A stretch of 7,521 bases of DNA from Scatosoma sp045660225 (GCA_045660225.1 JAZRDK010000037.1:1-7521), one strand, 5' to 3'; counted from the first letter of the stretch, positions 1 to 5,203 are shown. The notes: a model not told the origin generated them from the sequence alone. Numbers and translations: made by a program.

Positions 1-222
1 ATCCACGGTACGAACCGTCTTATGGGCAACTCGCTTCTCGACATCATCGTATTCGGTAGAAACGCAGGTCAACAGGCAGGCGAAAAGTGTAAGAGCGTTG
101 AACTCAAAGAACTTACGCTTGCGCACGTTGCTGAATTTGAAAAAGAGCTCGACGATGCAGGCATTTCCACGGAAGTATGCTCGCCGAAACTTCTTCCCGA
201 TTACAGAAGAAAGGCAAATTAA
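1..222 (+). CDS. Fumarate reductase/succinate dehydrogenase-type flavoprotein, C-terminal fragment (5' end outside window)
   Basis: Only the last 73 residues are present; frame 1 is open from the first base to TAA at 220-222. The fragment begins with HGTNRLMGNSLLDIIVFGR followed by NAGQQAGE, which matches the conserved C-terminal FAD-contacting signature HGxNRLGGNSLLDxxVFGRxAG of fumarate reductase, succinate dehydrogenase and L-aspartate oxidase flavoproteins. The usual first Gly after RL is Met here. About 50 residues follow the signature, much shorter than the helical C-terminal domain of membrane-bound SdhA/FrdA, which suggests a soluble fumarate-reductase-like enzyme. By family it would move electrons between FAD and the fumarate/succinate couple. 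The next gene on the same strand is a putative dicarboxylate exchanger, which fits fumarate reduction. Related 2-enoate reductases cannot be excluded because the substrate-binding part lies outside the window. Confidence 0.8.
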   Translation: MHGTNRLMGNSLLDIIVFGRNAGQQAGEKCKSVELKELTLAHVAEFEKELDDAGISTEVCSPKLLPDYRRKAN

Positions 223-232
223 ATAAAAAAAG

Positions 233-269
233 CCAAAACGCACCAAGTAGTACGCTTTGTGCGTTTTGG
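233..269 (+). terminator. Intercistronic hairpin, possible weak terminator
   Basis: CCAAAACGCAC (233-243) pairs perfectly with GTGCGTTTTGG (259-269), and a further AAG/CTT inside the loop can extend the stem. It starts 10 bases after the flavoprotein stop codon. The tract that follows is poor (TTTGTG). No promoter is visible in the few bases between this hairpin and the ribosome binding site at 278-286. It may therefore act as a partial terminator or RNA processing/stability element inside one transcript rather than a complete stop. An A-rich run just upstream would give a U tract on the opposite strand, so it could also block antisense transcription. Confidence 0.6.
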
Positions 270-294
270 TTTGTGATTAAGGAGAGTTTTATTT

Positions 295-1677
295 ATGCAA
301 AATCCTGAAAAGAAAAGCCGTAAATGGCTTTGGGTTACCATCGCCGTTGCGGTTGTTGCCGCGCTTGTGGCGTGGTGTGTTGTGAACGCAGTCGTTGCTC
401 CCAAGGAAGGGAAAGACGGCGTGGCAAACATCTTAAATTTTAACGGAACGTTTGTGCTTTTTACCATCGTGTTCTTGGTTTTGGGCGCAGGCTATCTTTT
501 AGGCGGTGTCACGATTAAGGGTGTCTCGCTGGGTACGGCAGGCGTCTTCCTTGTTGCAATTTTGGTGGGTTATCTTTGTACGTTAGTCCCCGAAAATGCA
601 GGCATTTTCTCGGGTTTCCATTTAACGGAAAGCTCGTCCGTGGTTTCCACCTTGAAAGGTGCAATTCAAAACACGGGTCTTGTTTTGTTCGTCGGTAGCG
701 TTGGTTTTATCGCCGGCCCTAACTTCTTCAAAAATTTGGCGAAGAACTTCAAAACGTACATCGTTTTGGGTGCAATCATCATCTTGACGGCGACGCTCGT
801 TACTGTGCTTTGCATTTTGTTCACGGACTACGGCTCGGAATACTGGTCGGGCGTATTGTCTGGTGCATTGACGTCCACGCCTGGTTTCTCGGCTGCGAAG
901 GACGCCGTTGCTGGCGCGGCAAACGAAGCGGATTTGGAAGCGCTCATCACGCTTGGTCACGCAATCGCTTACCCGTTTGGTGTCGTTGGCGTAGTGTTGT
1001 TCGTACAGTTGTTGCCCAAATTCTTGAAAGCGGATATGGCGAAGGAACGCGAATACATTAAAATCGGCGCGTCGGAAGAAGTAAGGGATTATTCCAAATA
1101 CTTCAAATGCGAAGATTTCGGCTTTATGCCGTTCGCGCTTGCGGTGATTGCAGGTTTGTTGCTTGGCTCGATTACAATCCCGCTTACGGGCAAAGGCTAC
1201 GACGGAGCGTGTTTCTCGCTTGGTACGACGGGCGGTGTGTTGATTATGTGTCTTGTCTTTGGGCATTTCGGACATTTCGGCAAGCTCTCGCTGGAAGTAA
1301 AACCGCAAACCTTGAAGGTCCTTCGTGAATTTGGTTTGGCGTTGTTCTTACTTGGTGCAGGTGTACACGGCGGTGTTTCTCTTGTAGAACAGGTTTCCAA
1401 GTTCGGTGCAGGCATCGTGGTTTGGGGCTTTGTCGGCGGTGCGTTTATGACGGTAATCCCGATGTTCGTAGGTTTTATACTTGGCAAAAAGTTGTTGCGC
1501 TTGCCTCTTTTGAACAACCTTGGCTCGATTACGGGTGGTATGACGTCTACGCCTGCGCTTGGTACGTTGATTGCGACGGCGGAAACAGACGACGTTGCGT
1601 CCGCATACGCATCGACCTATCCCATTGCCTTGATTTTGGTTGTACTCGCATCCCAGTTGCTTATCACCTTGTTATAA
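295..1677 (+). CDS. AspT/YidE/SucE-type membrane exchanger, putative dicarboxylate (succinate) transporter
   Basis: This 460-residue, very hydrophobic protein has the internal duplication of the aspartate:alanine exchanger family (AAE, TC 2.A.81; domain Asp-Al_Ex). Each half carries the hallmark loop: GALTSTPG at residues 190-197 and GGMTSTPALG at 414-423. The N-terminus is a short basic tail (KKSRK) followed by a membrane segment at about 12-33. Further membrane segments run through both halves. The central hydrophilic loop (about 243-275) is short and lacks the paired RCK_C (TrkA_C) domains that make AspT, YidE and YbjL about 540-560 residues long, so this is a compact form. Family members exchange aspartate for alanine or export succinate (SucE1 of Corynebacterium glutamicum). 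The upstream fumarate-reductase-like flavoprotein favours a C4-dicarboxylate substrate, but this is inference. The start is the ATG preceded by AAGGAGAG (279-286) at good spacing. Confidence 0.85.
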   Translation: MQNPEKKSRKWLWVTIAVAVVAALVAWCVVNAVVAPKEGKDGVANILNFNGTFVLFTIVFLVLGAGYLLGGVTIKGVSLGTAGVFLVAILVGYLCTLVPENAGIFSGFHLTESSSVVSTLKGAIQNTGLVLFVGSVGFIAGPNFFKNLAKNFKTYIVLGAIIILTATLVTVLCILFTDYGSEYWSGVLSGALTSTPGFSAAKDAVAGAANEADLEALITLGHAIAYPFGVVGVVLFVQLLPKFLKADMAKEREYIKIGASEEVRDYSKYFKCEDFGFMPFALAVIAGLLLGSITIPLTGKGYDGACFSLGTTGGVLIMCLVFGHFGHFGKLSLEVKPQTLKVLREFGLALFLLGAGVHGGVSLVEQVSKFGAGIVVWGFVGGAFMTVIPMFVGFILGKKLLRLPLLNNLGSITGGMTSTPALGTLIATAETDDVASAYASTYPIALILVVLASQLLITLL

Positions 1678-1682
1678 ACACT

Positions 1683-1712
1683 AAAAAAGACATACCCAAA
1701 GGTATGTCTTTT
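1683..1712 (+). terminator. Rho-independent terminator after the exchanger gene (copy 1 of a 30-base repeat)
   Basis: AAAAGACATACC (1685-1696) pairs perfectly with GGTATGTCTTTT (1701-1712) around a CAAA loop. It begins 6 bases after the exchanger stop codon. The flanking A and T runs make it usable on both strands. The same 30 bases (six A's through four T's) occur again, unchanged, at 1896-1925. Confidence 0.9.
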
Positions 1713-1749
1713 AGTTTGCAAAGGTAATCCCTTTCATAAACGTTTTTGT

Positions 1750-1888
1750 TGGCGTAGAGAAATATTTTGTTGCTACGCAACAAAGCGTCGTCGCTCGCCA
1801 ACTGTCGTTTATTGCTTTCAAGTATCGTATTTCTCGCTCCTCGCGTGAACCCTTGATAATTCAAGGTTTCCTGCTAACCTTTCTCTAC
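1750..1888 (-). pseudogene. Degenerate tRNA-Ser-like element, possibly a dispersed structured repeat
   Basis: Read on the minus strand, this 139-base stretch begins GTAGAGAAA and ends TTTCTCTAC-G-CCA, a perfect 9-bp acceptor-like stem with a discriminator G and an encoded CCA. The neighbouring intact tRNA-Ser has GCAGAGA / TCTCTGC-G-CCA. Two internal blocks are shared in the same order with that tRNA: GCAGGAA (variable arm, 1868-1874) and CAAGGGTTCA (T arm, 1846-1855). The D arm and anticodon arm are missing, and about 80 unrelated bases (about 1764-1845) sit between the T-loop start and the 3' acceptor strand. That inner part holds more hairpins: TTTGTTGC/GCAACAAA, CCTTGA/TCAAGG and GTTGGCG/CGCCAAC. 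It cannot work as a tRNA. It may be a decayed duplicate, or a tRNA-derived repeat family. Confidence 0.45.
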
Positions 1889-1895
1889 ATTAAAC

Positions 1896-1926
1896 AAAAA
1901 AGACATACCCAAAGGTATGTCTTTTT
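1896..1926 (-). terminator. Terminator downstream of tRNA-Ser (copy 2 of the 30-base repeat)
   Basis: On the minus strand, AAAAAGACATACC pairs with GGTATGTCTTTTT around a TTTG loop and is followed by the last T's of a six-T run. It lies 4 bases beyond the encoded CCA of the tRNA. It is bidirectional in form. Confidence 0.85.
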
Positions 1927-1929
1927 CGT

Positions 1930-2019
1930 TGGCGCAGAGAAAGGGATTTGAACCCTTGTATACATTCCTGCATAACACGATTTCGAATCGTGCGCGTTCA
2001 ACCGCTCCGCCATCTCTGC
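1930..2019 (-). tRNA. tRNA-Ser, anticodon CGA (reads UCG)
   Basis: This 90-base class II tRNA folds fully on the minus strand. The acceptor stem is GCAGAGA/TCTCTGC, with discriminator G and an encoded CCA (1930-1932). The anticodon stem CACGA/TCGTG encloses the loop TTCGAAA, so the anticodon is CGA. The long variable arm TATGCA-GGAA-TGTATA is diagnostic of serine tRNAs. The T arm is AAGGG-TTCAAAT-CCCTT. A promoter lies just upstream and a terminator hairpin follows, so it is a single-gene transcription unit. A partial, decayed relative sits downstream at 1750-1888. Confidence 0.97.
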
Positions 2020-2031
2020 AACAGCTTTTAT

Positions 2032-2060
2032 ATTATATATCATAACGATGAAAAACGCAA
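2032..2060 (-). promoter_or_regulatory. SigA-type promoter of tRNA-Ser
   Basis: On the minus strand a perfect -10 box TATAAT (2032-2037) lies 12 bases upstream of the mature tRNA 5' end. A weak -35 box TTGCGT (2055-2060) is 17 bases further upstream. Confidence 0.65.
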
Positions 2061-2106
2061 CTGTTTTTACGTGTCTTTTTTCGTTTTTTTGCGAAAGATA
2101 AAGAAA

Positions 2107-2126
2107 AGCCCCTTTGGGAAGGGGCT
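2107..2126 (-). terminator. Rho-independent terminator of pyk
   Basis: AGCCCCTT (2107-2114) pairs perfectly with AAGGGGCT (2119-2126) around a 4-base loop, and a T-rich tract (TTTCTTT) follows on the minus strand. It begins 5 bases after the pyk stop codon. T's on the other side (GTTTTTT) make it usable in both directions. Confidence 0.9.
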
Positions 2127-2131
2127 GTTTT

Positions 2132-3538
2132 TTATAAGGTTTCTACGTTAATCAAGCTGGAGTTTCCGCTTTTTCCGTTCGGTGTACCGCCCGTGATAAC
2201 GATGGTGTCGCCTTTCTTTACCAAACCGCTTTTAAGCGCCGTTTGTTTTGCGAAATAGAACAAAATATCTACGGAAGAATATTCTTCTGCCATCGCCGGC
2301 AAAACGCCCCAAGAAAGCGCTAATTTGCGGTAAGCGTGAATATCCGTCGTGATGCCGATGATGTTGATGTTTGGACGGAAACGCGACACTTTACGCGCCG
2401 TACCGCCCGTGCGCGTGCATACGACGATGGCGCTTGCGTTCAGGTCTTTTGCCAGCGTAGCCGCCGAGTGGGACAACGCTTCCGCCGTCGTTTGAATTTC
2501 GAAATTTTGAATCGTTTGGATATATTCGGTATGCGTTTCCGCGTGTTCAACAATTTTTGCCATGGCGTAAACCGACTGCACGGGATAAGCGCCTGCCGCC
2601 GTTTCGCCCGAAAGCATAACCGCGGACGAGCCGTCGTATACGGCGTTGGCAACGTCGGAAATTTCCGCTCTCGTAGGGCGGGGGTTGTAAATCATCGATT
2701 CCAACATTTCCGTCGCGGTAATAACGCGCTTACCGTGGATACGGCATTGATTGATGATGTGTTTTTGCACGTCGGGGAGTTCCACGTACGGAATTTCTAC
2801 GCCAAGGTCACCGCGCGCAACCATAATCCCGTCCGATTCTTCCATAATGGCAAGCAGGTTTTTAACGCCTGCACGATTTTCAATTTTTGCGATAAGGTCG
2901 ATGTGCTTGCCACCGTTTTCGTCAAGGAATTTTCTTGCGTCAATGACGTCCTGCGCCTTCGAAACGAAGGACAGGGCAACGAAGTCGACGCCTTGCTCAA
3001 TCCCAAACAGCAAATCCGCCTTGTCCTGTTCGGACAAAAACTCAAGATGCAGTTCTTTATCGGGGAAGAACATCGATTTACGGTTGGATACGACGCCACC
3101 GATTTCTACGATACAATGCACGTTCGGTTTTTCCACGTTAACGACGCGAAAAACGACAAGCCCGTTATTCAAAAGGATTTTATCGCCTGTTTCCAAATCG
3201 TCGCAAATTCCTGCATAAGAAACGCTTACGCGCGATTCGTCGCCGATGACGTCGTCTATCGTGAAGGTAAAGTTTGCGCCTTCCTTTAATTCAACTTTCC
3301 CGTCCTTAAACGTCTTAATTCTAAATTCAGGGCCTTTCGTGTCCAAAAGGATAGGAAGGGGAAGGTGGTGTTCTTCGCGGACTTCCTTAATCATCTTAAT
3401 TTTCTTTGCGTGGTCTTCGTGTGTGCCGTGCGAAAAGTTCAAACGTACGACGTCCATACCTGACGTTGCCATTTTTGCAAACACTTCTTTGTTGTCGCTT
3501 GCAGGGCCGATGGTACAAATAATTTTCGTTTTTTTCAT
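2132..3538 (-). CDS. pyk: Pyruvate kinase
   Basis: Catalyses phosphoenolpyruvate + ADP to pyruvate + ATP, the last step of glycolysis, in the cytoplasm. The 468 residues carry all expected motifs: KKTKIICTIGPAS at the N-terminus, R32, NFSHG (34-38), LDTKGPEFR (65-73), the flexible B domain (about 70-170), catalytic lysine in IAKIEN (216-221), MVARGDLG (239-246) with the metal-binding Glu/Asp, ATEMLESM (275-282) and LSGETAAG (309-316). The C-terminal effector domain is present, but the extra PEP-utiliser-like domain of Bacillus enzymes (about 585 residues) is absent. Glu in KGPE is the residue associated with K+-dependent enzymes. The start chosen is the ATG at 3536-3538, which has GGAGAG 6 bases upstream; an in-frame TTG at 3577 would add 13 residues but has no such site and no family support. 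Single-gene unit with its own promoter and terminator, divergent from rnpB. Confidence 0.97.
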   Translation of the reverse strand: MKKTKIICTIGPASDNKEVFAKMATSGMDVVRLNFSHGTHEDHAKKIKMIKEVREEHHLPLPILLDTKGPEFRIKTFKDGKVELKEGANFTFTIDDVIGDESRVSVSYAGICDDLETGDKILLNNGLVVFRVVNVEKPNVHCIVEIGGVVSNRKSMFFPDKELHLEFLSEQDKADLLFGIEQGVDFVALSFVSKAQDVIDARKFLDENGGKHIDLIAKIENRAGVKNLLAIMEESDGIMVARGDLGVEIPYVELPDVQKHIINQCRIHGKRVITATEMLESMIYNPRPTRAEISDVANAVYDGSSAVMLSGETAAGAYPVQSVYAMAKIVEHAETHTEYIQTIQNFEIQTTAEALSHSAATLAKDLNASAIVVCTRTGGTARKVSRFRPNINIIGITTDIHAYRKLALSWGVLPAMAEEYSSVDILFYFAKQTALKSGLVKKGDTIVITGGTPNGKSGNSSLINVETL

Positions 3539-3540
3539 AG

Positions 3541-3548
3541 CTCTCTCC
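3541..3548 (-). promoter_or_regulatory. Ribosome binding site that fixes the pyk start
   Basis: The minus strand reads GGAGAGAG here, ending 2 bases before the ATG at 3538. It supports that ATG over the upstream in-frame TTG at 3577. Confidence 0.8.
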
Positions 3549-3553
3549 AAAGG

Positions 3554-3566
3554 GGCTTTCAAAGCC
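3554..3566. promoter_or_regulatory. Perfect 13-base palindrome in the pyk leader, possible operator
   Basis: GGCTTT-C-AAAGCC is a perfect inverted repeat with a single central base. It lies between the pyk promoter (-10 at 3603-3608) and the ribosome binding site (3541-3548). The one-base centre suits a dimeric repressor site better than an RNA hairpin, although a 5-bp stem with a 3-base loop is possible. No regulator can be named. Confidence 0.3.
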
Positions 3567-3602
3567 GATATTTTCAAATGCTTACAGCCAAAAATCTATA
3601 CC

Positions 3603-3631
3603 ATTTTACTACTTTTTCTTTGAAAAAGCAA
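3603..3631 (-). promoter_or_regulatory. Probable SigA promoter of pyk
   Basis: On the minus strand, TAAAAT (3603-3608) serves as -10 and TTGCTT (3626-3631) as -35, with 17 bases between them. Transcription would start near 3596, giving a leader of roughly 57 bases. The spacer contains a perfect inverted repeat, CTTTTTC/GAAAAAG (3612-3628, 3-base loop). Confidence 0.55.
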
Positions 3632-3661
3632 GGAAAAATAAGTGATTTTTTTTACGAAAGG

Positions 3662-3670
3662 TGTTATAAT
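3662..3670 (+). promoter_or_regulatory. Extended -10 promoter of rnpB
   Basis: TGTTATAAT is a perfect extended -10 element (TG-n-TATAAT). It ends 10 bases before the first base of the RNase P RNA P1 stem. The -35 region is weak (GTGATT at 3642-3647), as is common for extended -10 promoters. Confidence 0.75.
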
Positions 3671-3680
3671 AATAAAAGAT

Positions 3681-4020
3681 TTGAGTTTGTTATACGGTCG
3701 CGGGGTCTTTTGACCATGAGGAAAGTCCGAGCAACATAGGACAGGGTGCCTGATAACGTCAGGTGGAGGCGACTCTAAGGAAAGTGCAACAGAAATAAAC
3801 CGCCGAACTCGTTCGGTAAGGATGGAAAGGCGAGGTAAGAGCTCACCGATGTCTTGGTAACAAGATATGCCATGTAAACCCCACTCGTTGCAAGATTGGG
3901 TGTCCGTCAATAGGGCTGTCCGTCCGACGGATTACCGTGAATATCGCTTGAGCTTGTCGGCGACGGCAAGCCTAGATAAATGACCGTACACGACAGAACT
4001 CGGCTTACAGACAAACTCAA
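3681..4020 (+). ncRNA. rnpB: RNase P RNA, A-type
   Basis: Catalytic RNA that trims the 5' leader of precursor tRNAs, together with the RnpA protein. The ends pair as helix P1: TTGAGTTTGT (3681-3690) with ACAAACTCAA (4011-4020). The universally conserved core is clear: GAGGAAAGTCCGAGC near the 5' end (from 3719), AGTGCAACAGAAA, AAACCGCC, GGTAAGAGCTCACCG, TAAACCCCAC, TTGAGC, CCTAGATAAATGACCG, and ACAGAACTCGGCTTAC near the 3' end. The order matches the A-type architecture of clostridia rather than the B-type of Bacillus. The GGU of loop L15, which usually pairs with tRNA CCA, is not obvious where I expect it; instead GTCCGTC pairs with GACGGAT to form P16. Length of about 340 bases is normal. 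It has its own promoter and terminator, and is divergent from pyk. Confidence 0.97.
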
Positions 4021-4030
4021 GTCCTTTTTT

Positions 4031-4063
4031 AAGAAAGACAGGAATTCCTGCCTTTCTTTTTTT
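4031..4063 (+). terminator. Rho-independent terminator of rnpB
   Basis: AAGAAAG-A-CAGGAA pairs with TTCCTG-C-CTTTCTT (arms 4031-4044 and 4045-4058, effectively a small AATT loop) with one A/C mismatch, followed by a T run. It lies 10 bases beyond the 3' strand of P1. Confidence 0.85.
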
Positions 4064-4086
4064 GTGCCTTTTGCAAATAAAAATTG

Positions 4087-4116
4087 ACATAGTACAAACT
4101 GTCTAAAACATAGGAT
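4087..4116 (+). promoter_or_regulatory. Candidate SigE-type sporulation promoter of sigK with a SpoIIID-like site
   Basis: ACATAGT (4087-4093) resembles the SigE -35 consensus KMATATT, and CATAGGAT (4109-4116) resembles the SigE -10 consensus CATACAnT, with 15 bases between them. TAGTACAAAC (4090-4099) differs at one informative position from the Bacillus SpoIIID consensus WWRRACARNY. In B. subtilis sigK is transcribed by SigE with SpoIIID as activator, so the combination makes sense. A TTGACA at 4084-4089 has no good SigA -10 at 16-18 bases. Confidence 0.4.
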
Positions 4117-4138
4117 ATTTGACGGGAGGGCATTTCTT

Positions 4139-4840
4139 ATGTTGTTGGATTTCTTGTGTTCGATTATCGGACGGATTGTCTTTTTTACAGGCGCTATCGG
4201 TGCAAAAAACTCCTTTCCAAAGCCACTTCCTAAAGACGAAGAAGAGCGGTGTTTGCGTCTTGCTTTGGAAGGGGATAAAAATGCGAAAGATTTGCTTGTG
4301 CGCCACAATATGCGTTTGGTTGCACATATCGTAAAAAAATATACGGGGGCTGCGGAAACGGACGATTTGATTTCCGTGGGTAGTATAGGCTTAATCAAGG
4401 CGATAAATACCTATAAACCGGGGCACGGTACGGCGCTTGCTACGTACACCGCGCGTTGTATTGAAAACGAAATTTTGATGCTAATACGCGCAAATAAGAA
4501 ACACCAAAACACGATGTCGCTTTCCGATTCGGTGGGTACGGATAAAGACGGAAACGAACTGACGCTTATGGATTTGCTGTTTGAAAAAGAAGACTGTGTA
4601 TTCGAGCAGGTGGAAAGGTCGGTGCAACGCGAAAAACTGCTTGCGTATATTAAAACGCTTTTAACCGAGCGCGAATACACGATTATCTGTTTACGCTATG
4701 CCTTAAAGGGCGGAATTCCGCTTCCGCAACGGGAAGTTGCCAACGTTCTCAAAATTTCCCGTTCGTATATTTCGCGCATAGAAAAGCGCGCCGTAGAAAA
4801 GTTACGCGCGCGCTTGAAAGCGGAAGATTTTTTAGACTAA
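4139..4840 (+). CDS. sigK: Late mother-cell sporulation sigma factor SigK (pro-SigK)
   Basis: A 233-residue sigma-70 family factor that directs late mother-cell (coat and cortex stage) genes during endospore formation. Region 2 spans about 52-121 (HNMRLVAHIVKKY, DDLISVGSIGLIKAI, ATYTARCIENEILMLIR), and region 4.2 spans about 195-225 (QREVANVLKISRSYISRIEKRA); there is no region 1.1. NSFPKPL (24-30) aligns with NAFPQPL of B. subtilis pro-SigK. The about 20 residues before it are hydrophobic (MLLDFLCSIIGRIVFFTGAI), consistent with a membrane-tethering pro-sequence removed by the SpoIVFB protease; that processing is inferred. The gene is complete and not split by a skin-type element. GGGAGG (4124-4129) precedes the ATG. 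It follows the rnpB terminator, and no terminator of its own is visible before the convergent rpsT. SigE is the closest alternative, but the N-terminus and region 4 fit SigK better. Confidence 0.93.
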   Translation: MLLDFLCSIIGRIVFFTGAIGAKNSFPKPLPKDEEERCLRLALEGDKNAKDLLVRHNMRLVAHIVKKYTGAAETDDLISVGSIGLIKAINTYKPGHGTALATYTARCIENEILMLIRANKKHQNTMSLSDSVGTDKDGNELTLMDLLFEKEDCVFEQVERSVQREKLLAYIKTLLTEREYTIICLRYALKGGIPLPQREVANVLKISRSYISRIEKRAVEKLRARLKAEDFLD

Positions 4841-4880
4841 CGCTATATATAAATAAGGAAGGGGACGGGGTTGCGACACG

Positions 4881-4909
4881 AAAAAAGGGGTCTACCTGTC
4901 GGCAGACCC
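4881..4909 (-). terminator. Rho-independent terminator of rpsT
   Basis: On the minus strand, GGGTCTGCC pairs with GGTAGACCC around a GACA loop (one G-T pair), followed by CTTTTTT. It lies about 30 bases after the rpsT stop codon. In the plus direction there is no T tract, so it does not obviously terminate sigK. Confidence 0.85.
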
Positions 4910-4939
4910 TCATCACAATCAAAGAGATGTGTAGTGCGA

Positions 4940-5203
4940 TTAGTTCAAAGCAGCGAGTTTCTTCGCGAGCTTTGCCTTTCTATTGTTTGCGTTGTTCTTG
5001 TGAAGAACGCCTTTCGTTACAGCGCTGTCAATAGCGGAAACGGTTTCAGGGAACAACTTCGTTGCGGTTTCCTTGTCGCCAGCTTCTACAGCAACCATAA
5101 ACTTCTTAAGTTGCGTCTTCAACGCGGACTTAATCGCTTTGTTTCTCATGGTTTTCTTGTCGATTACCAAAACTCTTTTCTTTGCGGATTTAATATTAGG
5201 CAT
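4940..5203 (-). CDS. rpsT: 30S ribosomal protein S20
   Basis: This 87-residue, strongly basic protein binds 16S rRNA early in small-subunit assembly. The N-terminus MPNIKSAKKRV and the C-terminal signature KGVLHKNNANNRKAKLAKKLAALN (about 64-87) are typical of the S20 family, as is the length. The start is the ATG at 5201-5203, which has AAGGAG 6 bases upstream; an in-frame TTG at 5227 would add eight residues but lies upstream of that ribosome binding site. It is a single-gene unit with an extended -10 promoter and its own terminator. It converges with sigK and diverges from murI. Confidence 0.97.
   Translation of the reverse strand: MPNIKSAKKRVLVIDKKTMRNKAIKSALKTQLKKFMVAVEAGDKETATKLFPETVSAIDSAVTKGVLHKNNANNRKAKLAKKLAALN

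Larger units (their letters stand above)
1683..1925. repeat. Pair of identical 30-base direct repeats (terminator hairpins) 213 bases apart
   Basis: Positions 1683-1712 and 1896-1925 are identical over 30 bases, including stem, CAAA loop and both homopolymer flanks. They bracket 183 bases that contain the tRNA-Ser-like element at 1750-1888. A tandem duplication of a [terminator plus tRNA gene] unit would explain the arrangement, because each repeat is followed, on the plus strand, by a GTTGGCG(C/T)AGAGAAA segment that is the complement of a tRNA-Ser 3' end. Confidence 0.8.

Noticed and set aside
622..1308. A 228-codon open frame on the minus strand
   Set aside because: It is antisense to the AspT-like exchanger; its Arg-rich composition and lack of motifs mark it as a shadow.
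1764..1845. Self-splicing intron inside a tRNA gene
   Set aside because: The extra stretch is far too short for a group I intron, shows none of its core motifs, and the flanking tRNA lacks its anticodon and D arms, so no functional tRNA would result.
1664..1864. A 66-codon minus-strand frame over the tRNA-like element
   Set aside because: It runs through a terminator hairpin and the structured element, with no ribosome binding site or family resemblance. The sequence is better explained as RNA structure or repeat.
2336..3289. A 317-codon open frame on the plus strand
   Set aside because: It is entirely antisense to pyruvate kinase, has no family resemblance and is rich in Arg/Phe as expected from the opposite strand of a biased gene.
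3548..3560. CCAAAGGGGCTTT upstream of pyk matching the complement of 2106-2117 in the pyk terminator
   Set aside because: The shared sequence is short and made of common terminator-like runs. Long-range pairing of the two transcript ends has no support here.
4084..4089. Perfect TTGACA upstream of sigK as a SigA promoter
   Set aside because: No acceptable -10 box occurs 16-18 bases downstream; the best A/T-rich match is about 21 bases away.
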